Made by a program: the position numbers and the translations under genes. A model generated the notes under the pieces. That model worked only from the letters and a program-made list of their open reading frames with translations. It searched no databases and was not told the DNA's origin. DNA of 64,000 bases from Flectonema sp. DT1601 (lineage: Eukaryota; Euglenozoa; Diplonemea; Diplonemida; Diplonemidae). The stretch lies in NCBI GenBank assembly GCA_964019425.1, contig OZ025827.1:186001-250000 (forward strand). The letters are read 5' to 3'. Below, piece after piece: positions 51,601 to 62,676 of this stretch. The stretch's first letter is position 1; every line of letters begins with the position of its first letter.

Positions 51601-52872
51601 AATTGTATATAAAACTACGTACACAGCTCGGAGATACCTATCCCCGAGGTCTTCTTTTTCACCGTTTTCAAAGTTTCCTATCTCACTTTCGTCGCTCTCA
51701 ATGGCCATCCAAATTACAGATGCCCAATGAATAAGAAATACTAATCCCATAAACAGTTTCATCAGAGGTATCCAAGAATAAAGAATATTGATGTAGGTCG
51801 GTGTTATCTTCCGCAACCCTCCACTTGATTGGAATAGAGACGGCATTCTTAGAATTTTTAATAGTTTTAGGATTCTGAAAGCCTTTGAACTAGTAGATCC
51901 ATGAGCACTCCAAAGCTCTAAAGGAAGAGATGTAACAACATCAAGTGTAAAGTATGTTAAAGCGTAATGACGGGATAATTGCTGTAACGTCATCGAAAGG
52001 GGGTCGTCAACTTCTTCGTTTTCAATTGAAGGCGCGACTGGTATCGTACAGAACCGTAGCATTATATCGAAAAAGAAGAATATGTGGATAACGTACTCAA
52101 GATTGATGAAGTATTCTGGCAAGTCATAAATGAATCTCAACGTTACTGTTATTGAATAATACGAAATTGAAATCATAAGAATTAAATCAACAGCCCATCT
52201 CGTATTACTATCTGCTAAGAAGAATCTAGTCTGTAGTGTGTCTTGGATGTATTTTTCAGATACTGAGTTAGTGGCATTGTCCTTCATGAGTCGTTCTTTA
52301 TTACGAGCCATCAGCTCAACGAACTCCGGGAATTCAATTGCCAATCCTTCTCCATCAACTGACGAAGTATCACCAAGAGCTTCGACTATTAGTTTTTGTA
52401 GTTCCTGTGCTGACATTGGAACACCGAGTCCTTGCATTATCTGTCCAAGTTCATCTGCATCAATATTTCCGCTTCCGTCAGCATCATAGGCGTTGAACAT
52501 TCTGTGAAAATTATTATATTCAGCTTGAGTTATCTCTGCTGACTGTGTTATGTGTTGTGATTCATCATTGTCAACTACCATAGGTGCCATTGGTTTTAAT
52601 AATTGCCGAGGATGACCTATCCCGCTGTTTAGTGGATTCATCCATCGGTTTCCATGATTTTGATTTTCTCTGTTGTCAGCCGCATCTTTCGGCGGGAATT
52701 TCATTTTTGCATTTACAGAAGCTTTCGGTGAAACAGTTTTTATTGAAACAACTCTCTTCAACCCTTTCCCGCTTGAATGTACGGTGGGGACTTCATCAAC
52801 AAATGTCAACACATCATCTTTAGATAGCGAAGATAGAGATGGGCTATTCGTCCTGTGTATTTCATCTGCCAT
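48697..52872 (-). CDS. EF-hand, cyclic-nucleotide-binding voltage-gated K+ channel, four exons
   Basis: Exons 51295-52872, 51148-51225, 50886-51072 and 48697-49391 join in phase to 845 residues. Donors are GTATGC, GTTTGT and GTATGT; acceptors end ACAG. N-terminal EF-hands: a canonical loop DADGSGNIDADE (~130), then a degenerate one. S1-S3 lie at ~225-310. S4 is SSKAFRILKLLKILRMPS (~325-342) with spaced Arg/Lys. Pore TTVGYGD (~424-430) gives K+ selectivity. S6 ends SKINRVLSQ. The C-linker runs across exons 1-2 (LPTNMQ/DQLSLYVKLKLV, then KVPLF). The CNBD spans exons 3-4: AGEIGNEMYFLGHG, GQFFGEMAL, then RTASVRALTYCDLYCL. The tail is Ser-rich. It is an EAG/HCN/CNG-superfamily channel with a direct Ca2+ sensor. 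The third intron is ~1.5 kb and filled by repeats. Confidence 0.95.
49595..50836. repeat. ~606-bp tandem duplication with nested 85-bp module, inside a channel intron
   Basis: An 85-bp module (starting CAGTTTCCTTCTGTCTATTT, ending TGTTGTATCATCAGTT) occurs four times, at about 49702, 50077, 50308 and 50683. The outer spacing is 606 bp. The segments between (GAGGTATTGGAATGGAGAGG... and AAAAAGACTATCCCAAGACC...) are also duplicated nearly perfectly. A diverged third copy of the latter sits at 49430-49490 beside the splice acceptor. The whole array lies between the donor at 50885 and the acceptor at 49392. Confidence 0.9.
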
Positions 52873-53066
52873 TATGGCCTTCCTGATGTGTCCTAACTAC
52901 CATGAAGTTGGAATATCATTATTACCCATTCCTGTTGTGGGGAAATTAATACTTTTTAAAGAGGGGAGGAGGAAACTAATTTTAATGTTTTTTTTTTTTT
53001 TTTTTTTTTAAAACATCATTATCAATAGAGACAGAACCACGTTACATGATATCGTAATCTGTAATC

Positions 53067-53585
53067 TCAGTTGCTACAATGGTCGCAAATATCTTCTTCC
53101 TTGCAAGTATGCACAACTTCTTTAATAAGTGATCGAAGGGAGTTACGAGACCTAACTAACGCCACGAGATCATACGGTCGACCGATTTGTGTCAGTACGT
53201 GATCTGAGGTAATTTTATTATGTTTTTCAATACAAATTTCACAATAGTAATGTGGTTCCGAATGATGCTGTCTTGCCATGCAGGTCACACAACCTTGTGT
53301 TGCTATTTCATCACATCCTTGGTTTCTACAAGGTTCTTTAGTAGTTCGGTCAGTATCTTGTAAGGCAATTCCTATAATCGGAGAGTCTTTTGCCATCTGC
53401 TCAATCGTTTCACTCGGCAGTCCACGTTCCCCACATATATTACACGGAGTAGCCATGCGAAGTAGTATATTTTCAAAGTCTTCAACGGCCAGTTTATGTC
53501 CTTCAAGGTAAGAGGGTTCATCAGCCATCGAATAGTTTTGTAGGTAATCATTAAACTGTCCGAGAACATTCCTGTTATTCTGCAT
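53067..53585 (-). CDS. B-box-like zinc-binding protein
   Basis: 172 residues from the ATG at 53585. A helical N-terminus (QFNDYLQNYSMADEPSYLEG) is followed by CNICGERGLPSE, a C-x2-C pair, and then CRNQGCDEIATQGCVTC...HYYCEICIEKHN...H (residues ~85-130). This Cys/His array resembles a B-box or related cross-brace finger of TRIM-type proteins. The C-terminus (KEEDICDHCSN) adds another C-x2-C. No RING, coiled coil or catalytic domain is present, so it may be an adaptor. The sequence just before the ATG, ATAAAAATTAG|A, could be a splice acceptor, so an upstream exon is possible. Confidence 0.75.
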   Translation of the reverse strand: MQNNRNVLGQFNDYLQNYSMADEPSYLEGHKLAVEDFENILLRMATPCNICGERGLPSETIEQMAKDSPIIGIALQDTDRTTKEPCRNQGCDEIATQGCVTCMARQHHSEPHYYCEICIEKHNKITSDHVLTQIGRPYDLVALVRSRNSLRSLIKEVVHTCKEEDICDHCSN

Positions 53586-53741
53586 TCTAATTTTTATAAA
53601 AAAAAAGACCTGTAAGCAATAAATAATAAGGGAGTGACAATAACATGAGTAATGTACTTTCTTAAAGTGAAGTGAATTGGCAATGAAAAAAGGACGGCTT
53701 CAAACGATTTGTGCCGAGAGAAGTCGGTCCGGAGACGAATG

Positions 53742-53933
53742 GGAACGACTAGCAATCGTCAGGATGAAATGCAAGAACTGTTGCAACTACACCATCACAA
53801 AATGGACGTGCCGAACCAAGAGTTGATAGCAGTAAAGAACGATCAGCAGCATCAGCAGCAGAATTTTCCAATGCAAATGCAAATGCAACAACAGTTTCTC
53901 ACTACCATGGAAAGACAAAAAATTATGTGTTAA
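53742..53933 (+). CDS. Short Gln/His/Met-rich ORF, doubtful
   Basis: 63 residues from the ATG at 53742 (MGTTSNRQDEMQELLQLHH), with NDQQHQQQN and MQMQMQQQ tracts. It is the only coding-like stretch on the + strand of the right arm. It matches no family I know, and the Gln tract may simply be CAG/CAA-rich low complexity. It could be an exon of a small + strand gene or the decayed edge of a mobile element. Confidence 0.22.
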   Translation, partial: GTTSNRQDEMQELLQLHHHKMDVPNQELIAVKNDQQHQQQNFPMQMQMQQQFLTTMERQKIMC

Positions 53934-55948
53934 ACAAATAATTGGTTAATTTCAGAATAATGCACAACCTCAGAAAAGAGTTTGTGCTTTCCCCTACTTC
54001 TTGTCTTTGCCTAAGAGGCAGAAACTAAGAGGAGGTCCGATCGTAGAGAATACGCACACCTTTTGAAGCAAAAACAGTTACTACACACAAAAAAGGAAAG
54101 AGGAAAACAAGAGTTTTAGACAAAAAAAGAAGAAAAAAAAAAAAAAAACATAAACTGATCGTTCGCAAAGGTGGGATGTTTCAGAGTATGGTCGCAAAAT
54201 AACAGATTTCAAAAGACCTACTAAACGATATTAGTATGTAAGAAGTCTGTAGAAAAAATAGATTCGATACCAAAATCGAACCAACCAAAAAGTTTGCTCA
54301 GCTCGGCTGTTCTACGAATCCCATTTAGAATTAGTTTTGTCGACCAACCATCTTAACGATGATTAATGTTAGATAATTTTTTCCCCCTCTCCCTTTTTTT
54401 TTTGATTTTGTTCAGATTTATGGCGAGGAAATAAATCTCGAAAAAAAAAAAAAAGGAAATTGATATTTTTTTTTTAAAGGGATAGGAAGGGGCAGCTTGA
54501 GGGGAAACAAAAAAAAACAACAAAACAAAATCGCGATTCGCAATCGCAACTCGCCAACCCGTTAGTTAGTAAAAGCTCTACCTCTCTGTTTGGTGTGGTG
54601 GATTCTTCTGCAACTATCTACCTGTTTATTTCTTTTTTTTTTTTTTTCTTCCTTTTCGGTTATTCTTTAAGCAAGCAATCAAACAACTACAATAATGCTG
54701 TCTTCAGCATACGATAAACATCGTTAGCTTCTTAGTACTCAATTACTCTTATTTAATCACGAGGTTCTGTTAGTACTTTTTCATAAGTACTGAACTAATC
54801 CTGCAGGTATCAAGAACAAGATTAAAATAATGATGAAGAAAATATCATTTTTGATCGGGCTATTGGGATACGTTTATTTCAGAGACTTGTAACAAACAAA
54901 AGACACTCACCGAGTTATAGAAGACAGGGGGCTCAAAAAAAACAGTGTTGTTAACATTTTTTTTCCCCTTCTAACTGAAGCAGCTGAGGAGTGAAATCCA
55001 CAGAAGCATACTAGCGGGGAGGGGACATCAGTAAAAAACTGAAATAATTAATTGGGAGAACTGTGAGCTGAACTCACACAACGGTGCATTCACTCCCAGC
55101 GTGGTTCACAATAACAATTCAGAACATTAACGCAACTCGGGTGAAGAGCATTCTTTGCTGGCTAAAGACATCAGCAGGTGGTCTTTACCAACGATTGGCT
55201 GTGCGTGATAAGAAGAGCTGCGCGATAAGAACGCAAACAGAAAAAAGGAACTCAAGCCTTCGCAAGTAATTTAAATCTTCCAACTGTGTTACTTTGTTGT
55301 GATTGTTAAGAGAGTGCTTACAGCTACAGTAATGGTGACGGCTATCTTATTTCAGCCATACGAAATAGCGAATTGCACTATTTTTTTTCTCCTCAACTGC
55401 TGCTTGTTTGACTACTAAAATGTCACAGTACAGAAATATACGTAACAAACTCGACTGGGTACAGGAATTTAAAAAACAACTGAAAAGATTTTTTTTTTTT
55501 TTTTTAAAAAATAGTGTTTTTTTAAAAAAAACATAACTCAAGATTTTGCCGACTGCCTTTGGGCAAAGCAAGGCGAGAACCAGATACAAAATCAAAAAAA
55601 AAAAAAAAAAAAAAAAAGGTGGTAGAAAAAGCAAAGAAAATAACACCAAACATACGCTGTGCGTGTGAAATCGAAGAAATGTTCTTATAACAACTAAACA
55701 AGCAAAAAAAAAAAATAAAAGAATAATTACAGAAAGAAGCTAAAAGAGGTTTTTTTTTCCGCTCTTACAATACTCGTTAAATAAAAAAAAAAAAAAAAAA
55801 GTTTGTTTTGTTTTGAACCGACCGCTGACTCCATTTTAGGATATCAATGTGCTAAATAGGAATAACGTGCTTCTGTTTAAATACATCCTTTTATTTTTAT
55901 TTTTATTTTAAAAAAATATGACGGCATCAGGTTGTCTCACATTAATGG
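53934..55948. other. AT-rich spacer with homopolymers
   Basis: 2 kb with many A and T runs (54129, 54432, 54632, 55492, 55595, 55783). No gene or RNA was recognised. Confidence 0.45.
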
Positions 55949-58356
55949 AAAAAAAAAAAAAAAAAAAAAACTCAAAAAATTGCAGCGCGCTCGGCTACAC
56001 TACACATAAAATAATTGGTAGCTTCTACAACTGCAAAAACAGACATTGCAGAAGTTGCATGCAAGGAAGCGTGCTTTGCCGCTCCATTTAAATAAAGAAA
56101 AACAACACTCTGATTCCAAATTCGAGAGCGAGAGTAAACCTGTCATCCCGTAAAAAGCAAGATAATACAAACAGTATTCTTTGAATAAAACTTTTTTGAT
56201 TAACTCACCAAAGAGAAAGGTGGATATTTACTCCTTTATTTAATCTTTTTTAAAAGGAAAAAAACAAACTAAAAAAAAAGAGAGGGGGAAAAACAAAAAT
56301 TAGATCAGATCAAGAAAACATGACAAAAGAAAAATAACAAGATACATAGCAACAAGGCAGACGTAAACTTATTCTCCAAGGATGGATTGCTACTGATTCT
56401 CGCATACTCTAAAGTCCACACGTTGAATTTGTTGGTAACAAAAAAAAAAAAAAAAAAACCAAACTAAACACAACTAAGATCTGGGAAAGGAACAAAGGGT
56501 AGCTTCATGTGCCTTTTACACTGAAGACCGCTTACTTAAAAAAACTATCAGCGGTGATTTGTCCATGTTTCTGTTAAAAGGTGTTGCAAAGGAAGGCTGT
56601 TCCTCATCTAGATTGAGGGTTTTTATTTTTTATTTTATTACCTTTTTTTCAACAATACGTTTAAGAAATTAACCCCCACGTGGGGTGGGGGTTACCCGTT
56701 ATTAAAAAATAACAGGAGGAAACAAAAAAAAAAAGGAGGAAAAAAAAAAAAAAAAAAAAACTCAAAAAATTGCAGCGCGCTCGCGGCTACACTACACATA
56801 AAATAATTGGTAGCTTCTACAACTGCAAAAACAGACATTGCAGAAGTTGCATGCAAGGAAGCGTGCTTTGCCGCTCCATTTAAATAAAGAAAAACAACAC
56901 TCTGATTCCAAATTCGAGAGCGAGAGTAAACCTGTCATCCCGTAAAAAGCAAGATAATACAAACAGTATTCTTTGAATAAAACTCTTTTGATTAACTCAC
57001 CAAAGAGAATGGTGGATATTTACTCCTTTATTTAATCTTTTTTAAAAGGAAAAAAAACAAACTAAAAAAAAAGAGAGGGGGAAAACAAAAATTAGATCAG
57101 ATCAAGAAAACATGACAAAAGAAAAATAACAAGATACATAGCAACAAGGCAGACGTAAACTTATTCTCCAAGGATGGATTGCTACTGATTCTCGCATACT
57201 CTAAAGTCCACACGTTGAATTTGTTGGTAACAAAAAAAAAAAAAAAAAAACCAAACTAAACACAACTAAGATCTGGGAAAGGAACAAAGGGTAGCTTCAT
57301 GTGCCTTTTGCACTGAAGACCGCTTACTTAAAAAAACTATCAGCGGTGATTTGTCCATGTTTCTGTTAAAAGGTGTTGCAAAGGAAGGCTGTTCCTCATC
57401 TAGATTGAGGGTTTTTATTTTTTATTTTATTACCTTTTTTTCAACAATACGTTTAAGAAATTAACCCCCACGTGGGGTGGGGGTTACCCGTTATTAAAAA
57501 ATAACAGGAGGAAACAAAAAAAAAAAACAGGAGGAAAAAAAAAAAAAAAAAAAAAAACTCAAAAAATTGCAGCGCGCTCGCGGCTACACTACACATAACA
57601 TAATTGGTAGCTTCTACAACTGCAAAAACAGACATTGCAGAAGTTGCATGCAAGGAAGCGTGCTTTGCCGCTCCATTTAAATAAAGAAAAACAACACTCT
57701 GATTCCAAATTCGAGAGCGAGAGTAAACCTGTCATCCCGTAAAAAGCAAGATAATACAAACAGTATTCTTTGAATAAAACTCTTTTGATTAACTCACCAA
57801 AGAGAAAGGTGGATATTTACTCCTTTATTTAATCTTTCTTAAAAGGAAAAAAAACAAACTAAAAAAAAAGAGAGGGGGAAAACAAAAATAAGATCAGATC
57901 AAGAAAACATGACAAAAGAAAAATAACAAGATACATAGCAACAAGGCAGACGTAAACTTATTCTCCAAGGATGGATTGCTACTGATTCTCGCATACTCTA
58001 AAGTCCACACGTTGAATTTGTTGGTAACAAAAAAAAAAAAAAAAAAAACCAAACTAAACACAACTAAGATCTGGGAAAGGAACAAAGGGTAGCTTCATGT
58101 GCCTTTTGCACTGAAGACCGCTTACTTAAAAAAACTATCAGCGGTGATTTGTCCATGTTTCTGTTAAAAGGTGTTGCAAAGGAAGGCTGTTCCTCATCTA
58201 GATTGAGGGTTCTTATTTTTTATTTTATTACCTTTTTTTCAACAATACGTTTAAGAAATTAACCCCCACGTGGGGTGGGGGTTACCCGTTATTAAAAAAT
58301 AACAGGAGGAAACAAAAAAAAAAAACAGGAGGAAAAAAAAAAAAAAAAAAAAAAAA
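55949..58356. repeat. Three-copy tandem repeat, unit ~795 bp
   Basis: Units begin at CTCAAAAAATTGCAGCGCGC at 55971, 56761 and 57558 (periods 790 and 797) and are separated by A runs of ~20. Copies differ by only a handful of bases; units 2 and 3 share variants absent from unit 1 (CTCGCGGC, ACTCTTTTG, TTTTGCACTG). Each unit holds an internal ~19-nt A run and a G/C-rich inverted repeat AACCCCCACGTGGGG...GGGGGTT (56671-56693 in unit 1), followed by GTTATT-AAAA-AATAAC. No conserved ORF, tRNA or snRNA was seen in the unit. Confidence 0.95.
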
Positions 58357-58650
58357 CAATCATTTTTTACCCACTAAAGATATACCACGATTGAATGGTT
58401 GGAATCCAGAACTAAAGGCTTCACGTAAGAACTTTGCTAACAGGTGTTGCCATAGTCTTTGTTCTCACATCACGGGAAGAAAAACAACAACCAAAAATAA
58501 AAAAAGTAATATGAAACCAAAAATAAACAGCAAACAAAAGGTCAAGCAAAAAGAAAATACATCGATAAACCGAAATTTTGAAAATAATAAATGTTCAATA
58601 CGAAATAACAAATAATAATAATAAAGAAAACCCCGACTGATATAAGATAT

Positions 58651-61647
58651 TTATCTCTCTTGAGTAACAACTGGAATAGATAACGTAACTTCCTCAACCG
58701 GTGTGAGTTGTACATCCCCTTCCATTTTAACTGTTTCAGAATGAGTAAGAGGATATGGGAATGATATGAGTTCAGCTTCTACCTCATGAGTTTCATCTCC
58801 CGTAATTGTAACGTTATTTTCATGACCAAAGTCCCATCCAATTTCAACTGTTAATGCATTAGGCCCACTGATATCATAAAGAATAATGTAAGAACCCGTT
58901 GGTAGAGTCCACTTTGCCGCTGGAGTGAGTGCGGTTTTCACTGCATCAGGAAACTGTAATTTACTAACTGCCAAATATTTTGATGAAATTTTCTCCCAAT
59001 TTGACAACATAACTGCTTGAGAATAACAAACACCCATAACTGTGTGGAATCGTCTATTCGAGGTTCCTACATTGCCGTGAGTGAAAGTTCCACAAGAAAT
59101 TCCAATCTTAGCAATGTCAACACGGCTGTCAACAAGACCACAACATCTGATACTCTGAACCATAAAGTTATTGCAACTTGATATAATATTCCACGTCCCT
59201 ACAATGTAATTACCCAACAGTCCTTCAACTTTACCCTCAGTACGTAATAGAGAATCAACAATAGCCTGAATTGTTGTGTTAGTGAGAAACAGCACGTAGG
59301 CTAATTCAACTCCTTCCTCAACTGCCTTAACAACTGCTTTCATGTTGATGTTAGCAACAGCACCTCTGACGTTGTTCAGTTGTCGACTTAGTTTCTGGTT
59401 TGTAATGGTTACGGGTACACTTCCTGCAGAGCAATCTGATTTTGGTCGTTTTGGTACTGCACTTCGACTTCTCTCAGAGACTGATACAGCAGTCGCTTCT
59501 CTGTTTGATAGTCTATCAGACGTGGCCAGGTATAAATCACTTGTTCCAATCCCTTTTAAAGGTTTTGATGCATAAAATCTGACTGTGATACCACTGCAAC
59601 AGTCTTCGACTTTGCTAAGCAGTTCTTTTGAAAGTACTAAAACACCTTCCATGGCAGCATTTTCAATTCGAGATGCCTTGTTTACAGTTGGTCCCCTGTA
59701 GTCAGCTCTTTGGGTGATTGGATTGATATCGAGAGTCACTGGTCCGTAGTGTGCTCCAATCCGAAGACGAAGGCCATTCCAAATCATTTTACCATCCGAT
59801 TCGTATCTTTTCGTCAGTGGAATTGATTGAAACTCTGATGGCCAAATCGCATCAAGAAGTCCTTCTTGAACTGACATTGCGAAGTTAACTGATGATATCG
59901 GAGAGTCAAAAGCTACCATGAAAGCATCCCCGATAGTTTTAACTTCATAACCACCATGTTTTCGAATTGCTTGTCTTATAACACGACTGTGTATTGATAA
60001 AGCACTATCCATAGCATCTGGACATTTTTCCCATAAGTCAGTTGATTCTCTAATGTCTGTAAATACGATTGTGACGTCACCTTTTGGAGGAATTACATTT
60101 GAATCTAATTCTTCATCGTCGAGAACAGATTGAGGAATGTAAGTGCGATATCCTCGTAGTGCACTTAACGTGTGATTGACACCCTCCATGACACCATTTA
60201 TCTCTGATAGTTGAACTACATACGATTTGATTAGCTCCATATGATGAGTTGAAGATTCCAAGTCTAATGTTCCCATGTCTTGGATTGCTAATGATATTCT
60301 CTTTAGGGGAAGTGCTACGAGGAATATTTCCACTAGTGCTGAGACAACTTCGAGTATAAATACAGCCGATGTAAAAACTAAAAAAATAGTCAAAGCTCTC
60401 TGTAATTTATCTTCAACAGCACTGAGGGGTCGAAGCCACAGTATGACTGCATTAATAGTTGTGTTTCCAACTTCAGGTGTAAATTCAAATATTTTCATTC
60501 GACGAAGAAACTTTGTACTTCCACCAAAACTGCCTTTTATAAAAACATCATCCTCGGAGGATCGTCCCTTAACATCCTCCCAAGCATCCTGAACTGTTGA
60601 CGACATATCAAATATTTTAGTAACGCACACTAACGGATCATCTAAAGCTGCTGCTCTCTGTGCTTTGAAGCATCCCTTTGATATCATCGATTCACCTGTT
60701 GTGGCAGCGTAGACTGTTTCAGTACTGCCATCCATTAAGATGATTTGAGTTCCATCATTCGATGTAGACGAATATTTGTTTATCGCATCCTCCCAACTAC
60801 TAAACATATAGTACCCCTGAAACATCACAGCACGATACTTACTCCATGGATGTGGTGGTGGTGGTGGTACATGAACAGTATCATAAGCCATAAACACAAA
60901 AGGGTTTTCATCACTTGCATACCAAGGCTGTGGTGGCCTCCATCGTGATGCTCTTGCTGGTAAAGGACCACCAACCCATCCATCTGGTGAGTCCATAGAA
61001 TTCATGTCCCATCCGTCAACCAATCTCCAATATTTAGTAACAGAAAAATTATAAGCATACTTCAGAACATTTCCTGTACTGCTATGAACAGCATCAGTAA
61101 GAGCAAAGTGGTAATCATTTCCAGTTGTGTTCTCAGGTGGTGTGTAATATTTGTCTTGTAGTTCTGCTCCGTATCGAGCATAGACGTATTCTCGACTACG
61201 GTTTGCTAATTGATCATACCAGATGTGAACATATTGAAGGTTAGGATCAGATTCTTCATGAGGTATAAGAATAATTCCAATCTCAAATACAGTCTTCGAT
61301 TGTTTGATGTTATGAAATTCCAACCATCGAATTAATGAAGACCAGTCTTGAGCATTCTCAGCATCACTCCCCCTTACATTAATAATATCATTGTTGGCTT
61401 TGAAATACCCTTCCATAACATTCGCAGTCTCGATGCAGTCAGTGAACGACAATCTGATCTCTGCCACTAATTTACTTAAATCCGCTTCACTTACTTCCTT
61501 TATAGTATCAGTCAACCCCTGCAAAGAATCGAAGTAGAGTACAAGACCAGATCCAACTGCAACAATTGTCGACACCGCCGTAGCAAAGACGATTACCTTT
61601 GTAATGCTAACATAAATACGTGTCTCGGAGAGCTTGCTGCAGCCCAT
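58651..61647 (-). CDS. Membrane adenylyl cyclase with extracellular sensor and tandem cyclase domains
   Basis: 998 residues from the ATG at 61647. MGCSKLSE is a possible N-myristoylation/palmitoylation start. TM1 is at 18-39. A ~375-residue extracytoplasmic, Trp/Tyr-rich Cache-like region follows, then TM2 (~417-446). The first class III cyclase domain (~522-720) has TIVFTDIRESTDLWE (metal Asp ~530), VKTIGDAFMVAFD (Lys ~568, metal Asp ~572) and DYRGPTVNKASRIE (Asp ~650, Asn, Arg). Lys and Asp at the base-selecting sites predict ATP rather than GTP. A second, degenerate cyclase-like domain follows (~760-900): GLLGNYIVGTWN lacks the metal Asp, then KIGISCGTFTHGNVGTSN. So one polypeptide carries an active and an inactive half. 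A TTTTTTTCTGTAG just before the ATG may be a 5' UTR splice acceptor. Confidence 0.93.
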   Translation of the reverse strand: MGCSKLSETRIYVSITKVIVFATAVSTIVAVGSGLVLYFDSLQGLTDTIKEVSEADLSKLVAEIRLSFTDCIETANVMEGYFKANNDIINVRGSDAENAQDWSSLIRWLEFHNIKQSKTVFEIGIILIPHEESDPNLQYVHIWYDQLANRSREYVYARYGAELQDKYYTPPENTTGNDYHFALTDAVHSSTGNVLKYAYNFSVTKYWRLVDGWDMNSMDSPDGWVGGPLPARASRWRPPQPWYASDENPFVFMAYDTVHVPPPPPHPWSKYRAVMFQGYYMFSSWEDAINKYSSTSNDGTQIILMDGSTETVYAATTGESMISKGCFKAQRAAALDDPLVCVTKIFDMSSTVQDAWEDVKGRSSEDDVFIKGSFGGSTKFLRRMKIFEFTPEVGNTTINAVILWLRPLSAVEDKLQRALTIFLVFTSAVFILEVVSALVEIFLVALPLKRISLAIQDMGTLDLESSTHHMELIKSYVVQLSEINGVMEGVNHTLSALRGYRTYIPQSVLDDEELDSNVIPPKGDVTIVFTDIRESTDLWEKCPDAMDSALSIHSRVIRQAIRKHGGYEVKTIGDAFMVAFDSPISSVNFAMSVQEGLLDAIWPSEFQSIPLTKRYESDGKMIWNGLRLRIGAHYGPVTLDINPITQRADYRGPTVNKASRIENAAMEGVLVLSKELLSKVEDCCSGITVRFYASKPLKGIGTSDLYLATSDRLSNREATAVSVSERSRSAVPKRPKSDCSAGSVPVTITNQKLSRQLNNVRGAVANINMKAVVKAVEEGVELAYVLFLTNTTIQAIVDSLLRTEGKVEGLLGNYIVGTWNIISSCNNFMVQSIRCCGLVDSRVDIAKIGISCGTFTHGNVGTSNRRFHTVMGVCYSQAVMLSNWEKISSKYLAVSKLQFPDAVKTALTPAAKWTLPTGSYIILYDISGPNALTVEIGWDFGHENNVTITGDETHEVEAELISFPYPLTHSETVKMEGDVQLTPVEEVTLSIPVVTQER

Positions 61648-62676
61648 TGGAGACGACCTACAGAAAAAAAGAAAGATAAAAAAAAAAAAGAATTTTTATA
61701 AAAATAAAACAATAATTTAATATGTAAACTCTCACTGCTCAGCATAATTATTAAATCGGCAAAAAAAAAAAAAATAATTGCTACCAAAATACAGATGACA
61801 CATAGAAATATTGTAAAGAACAGAAATGGGTTGTTGTTGTCTTTCCTATTACAACTACTGAGAACACCTCATATTAGTTCTGATGTAGTAGAAAACTAAA
61901 AAAAAAAAAAAAAAAAAAAAATTGCACTATTTCAATGCAGTACATGTACGTTAGGAATAAAATAAAAATACTTGCGAAAGTTCTGAACGTCAAATTGAAC
62001 GAATGGAAAAAAAAAAAAAAGTACCGGAATTGAACTTAGACGACAGAAGCGAAAGCAGATTTTTTTTTTTTTTTACCCAGAGAAAAAGAAGCTACAGACA
62101 AAAAAAATTTATTTTTTTATTTTTTGTTAATTCCGTCTAAAGTAGTGGAGGAAATCCAACTAAATGCGTAAAGGAAAAACAACAACAACAACATAAAAAA
62201 ATACGCATATAAATAAATAAATAAATTGGGATAACACAACTGACGACTCATACGTAAGAACGAAACAAAACGAATTGCAGCAAGCTGTTGTTGGTTGCTG
62301 AAAGCAACAGCCACCGTGCAGAAGAGCTCAGAAGCAAAATTTATACACCCCGAACATAATTAACTAACAGAGTTATTACTGTAAAAAGAGATTATTCTTG
62401 TGAGGAAAAATCCGCAAGCTTTTCTTTTTTTTTTTTTTTCATTTTCCCAGCTCGAATTCACGAGAATATTTCCTTTTACAGCACTCCTTTTGTGTGAAAT
62501 AGTTGGATACACAAGTCTACGGATTCAGTGAAAAAATCGCACCGTACCCTGAAGAGAGGCGGGGATAGAACCAAACACAAAAAAAAAAAAAAAAAAAACG
62601 CGACAACCGTGAGAGAGCAAGAATAAAAACGGAATGAAAAACAAAATCATCTTATTCCTACTCATCGATAGAGGAA
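61648..62676. other. AT-rich spacer
   Basis: 5' flank of the cyclase and 3' flank of the kinase. A/T homopolymers near 61760, 61899, 62060, 62425 and 62580. No gene was recognised. Confidence 0.45.

Noticed and set aside
55949-58356. rDNA, 5S, spliced-leader or snRNA array
   Set aside because: No block resembles 5S, U1-U6 or a leader exon with Sm site; the array was kept as an unclassified tandem repeat.
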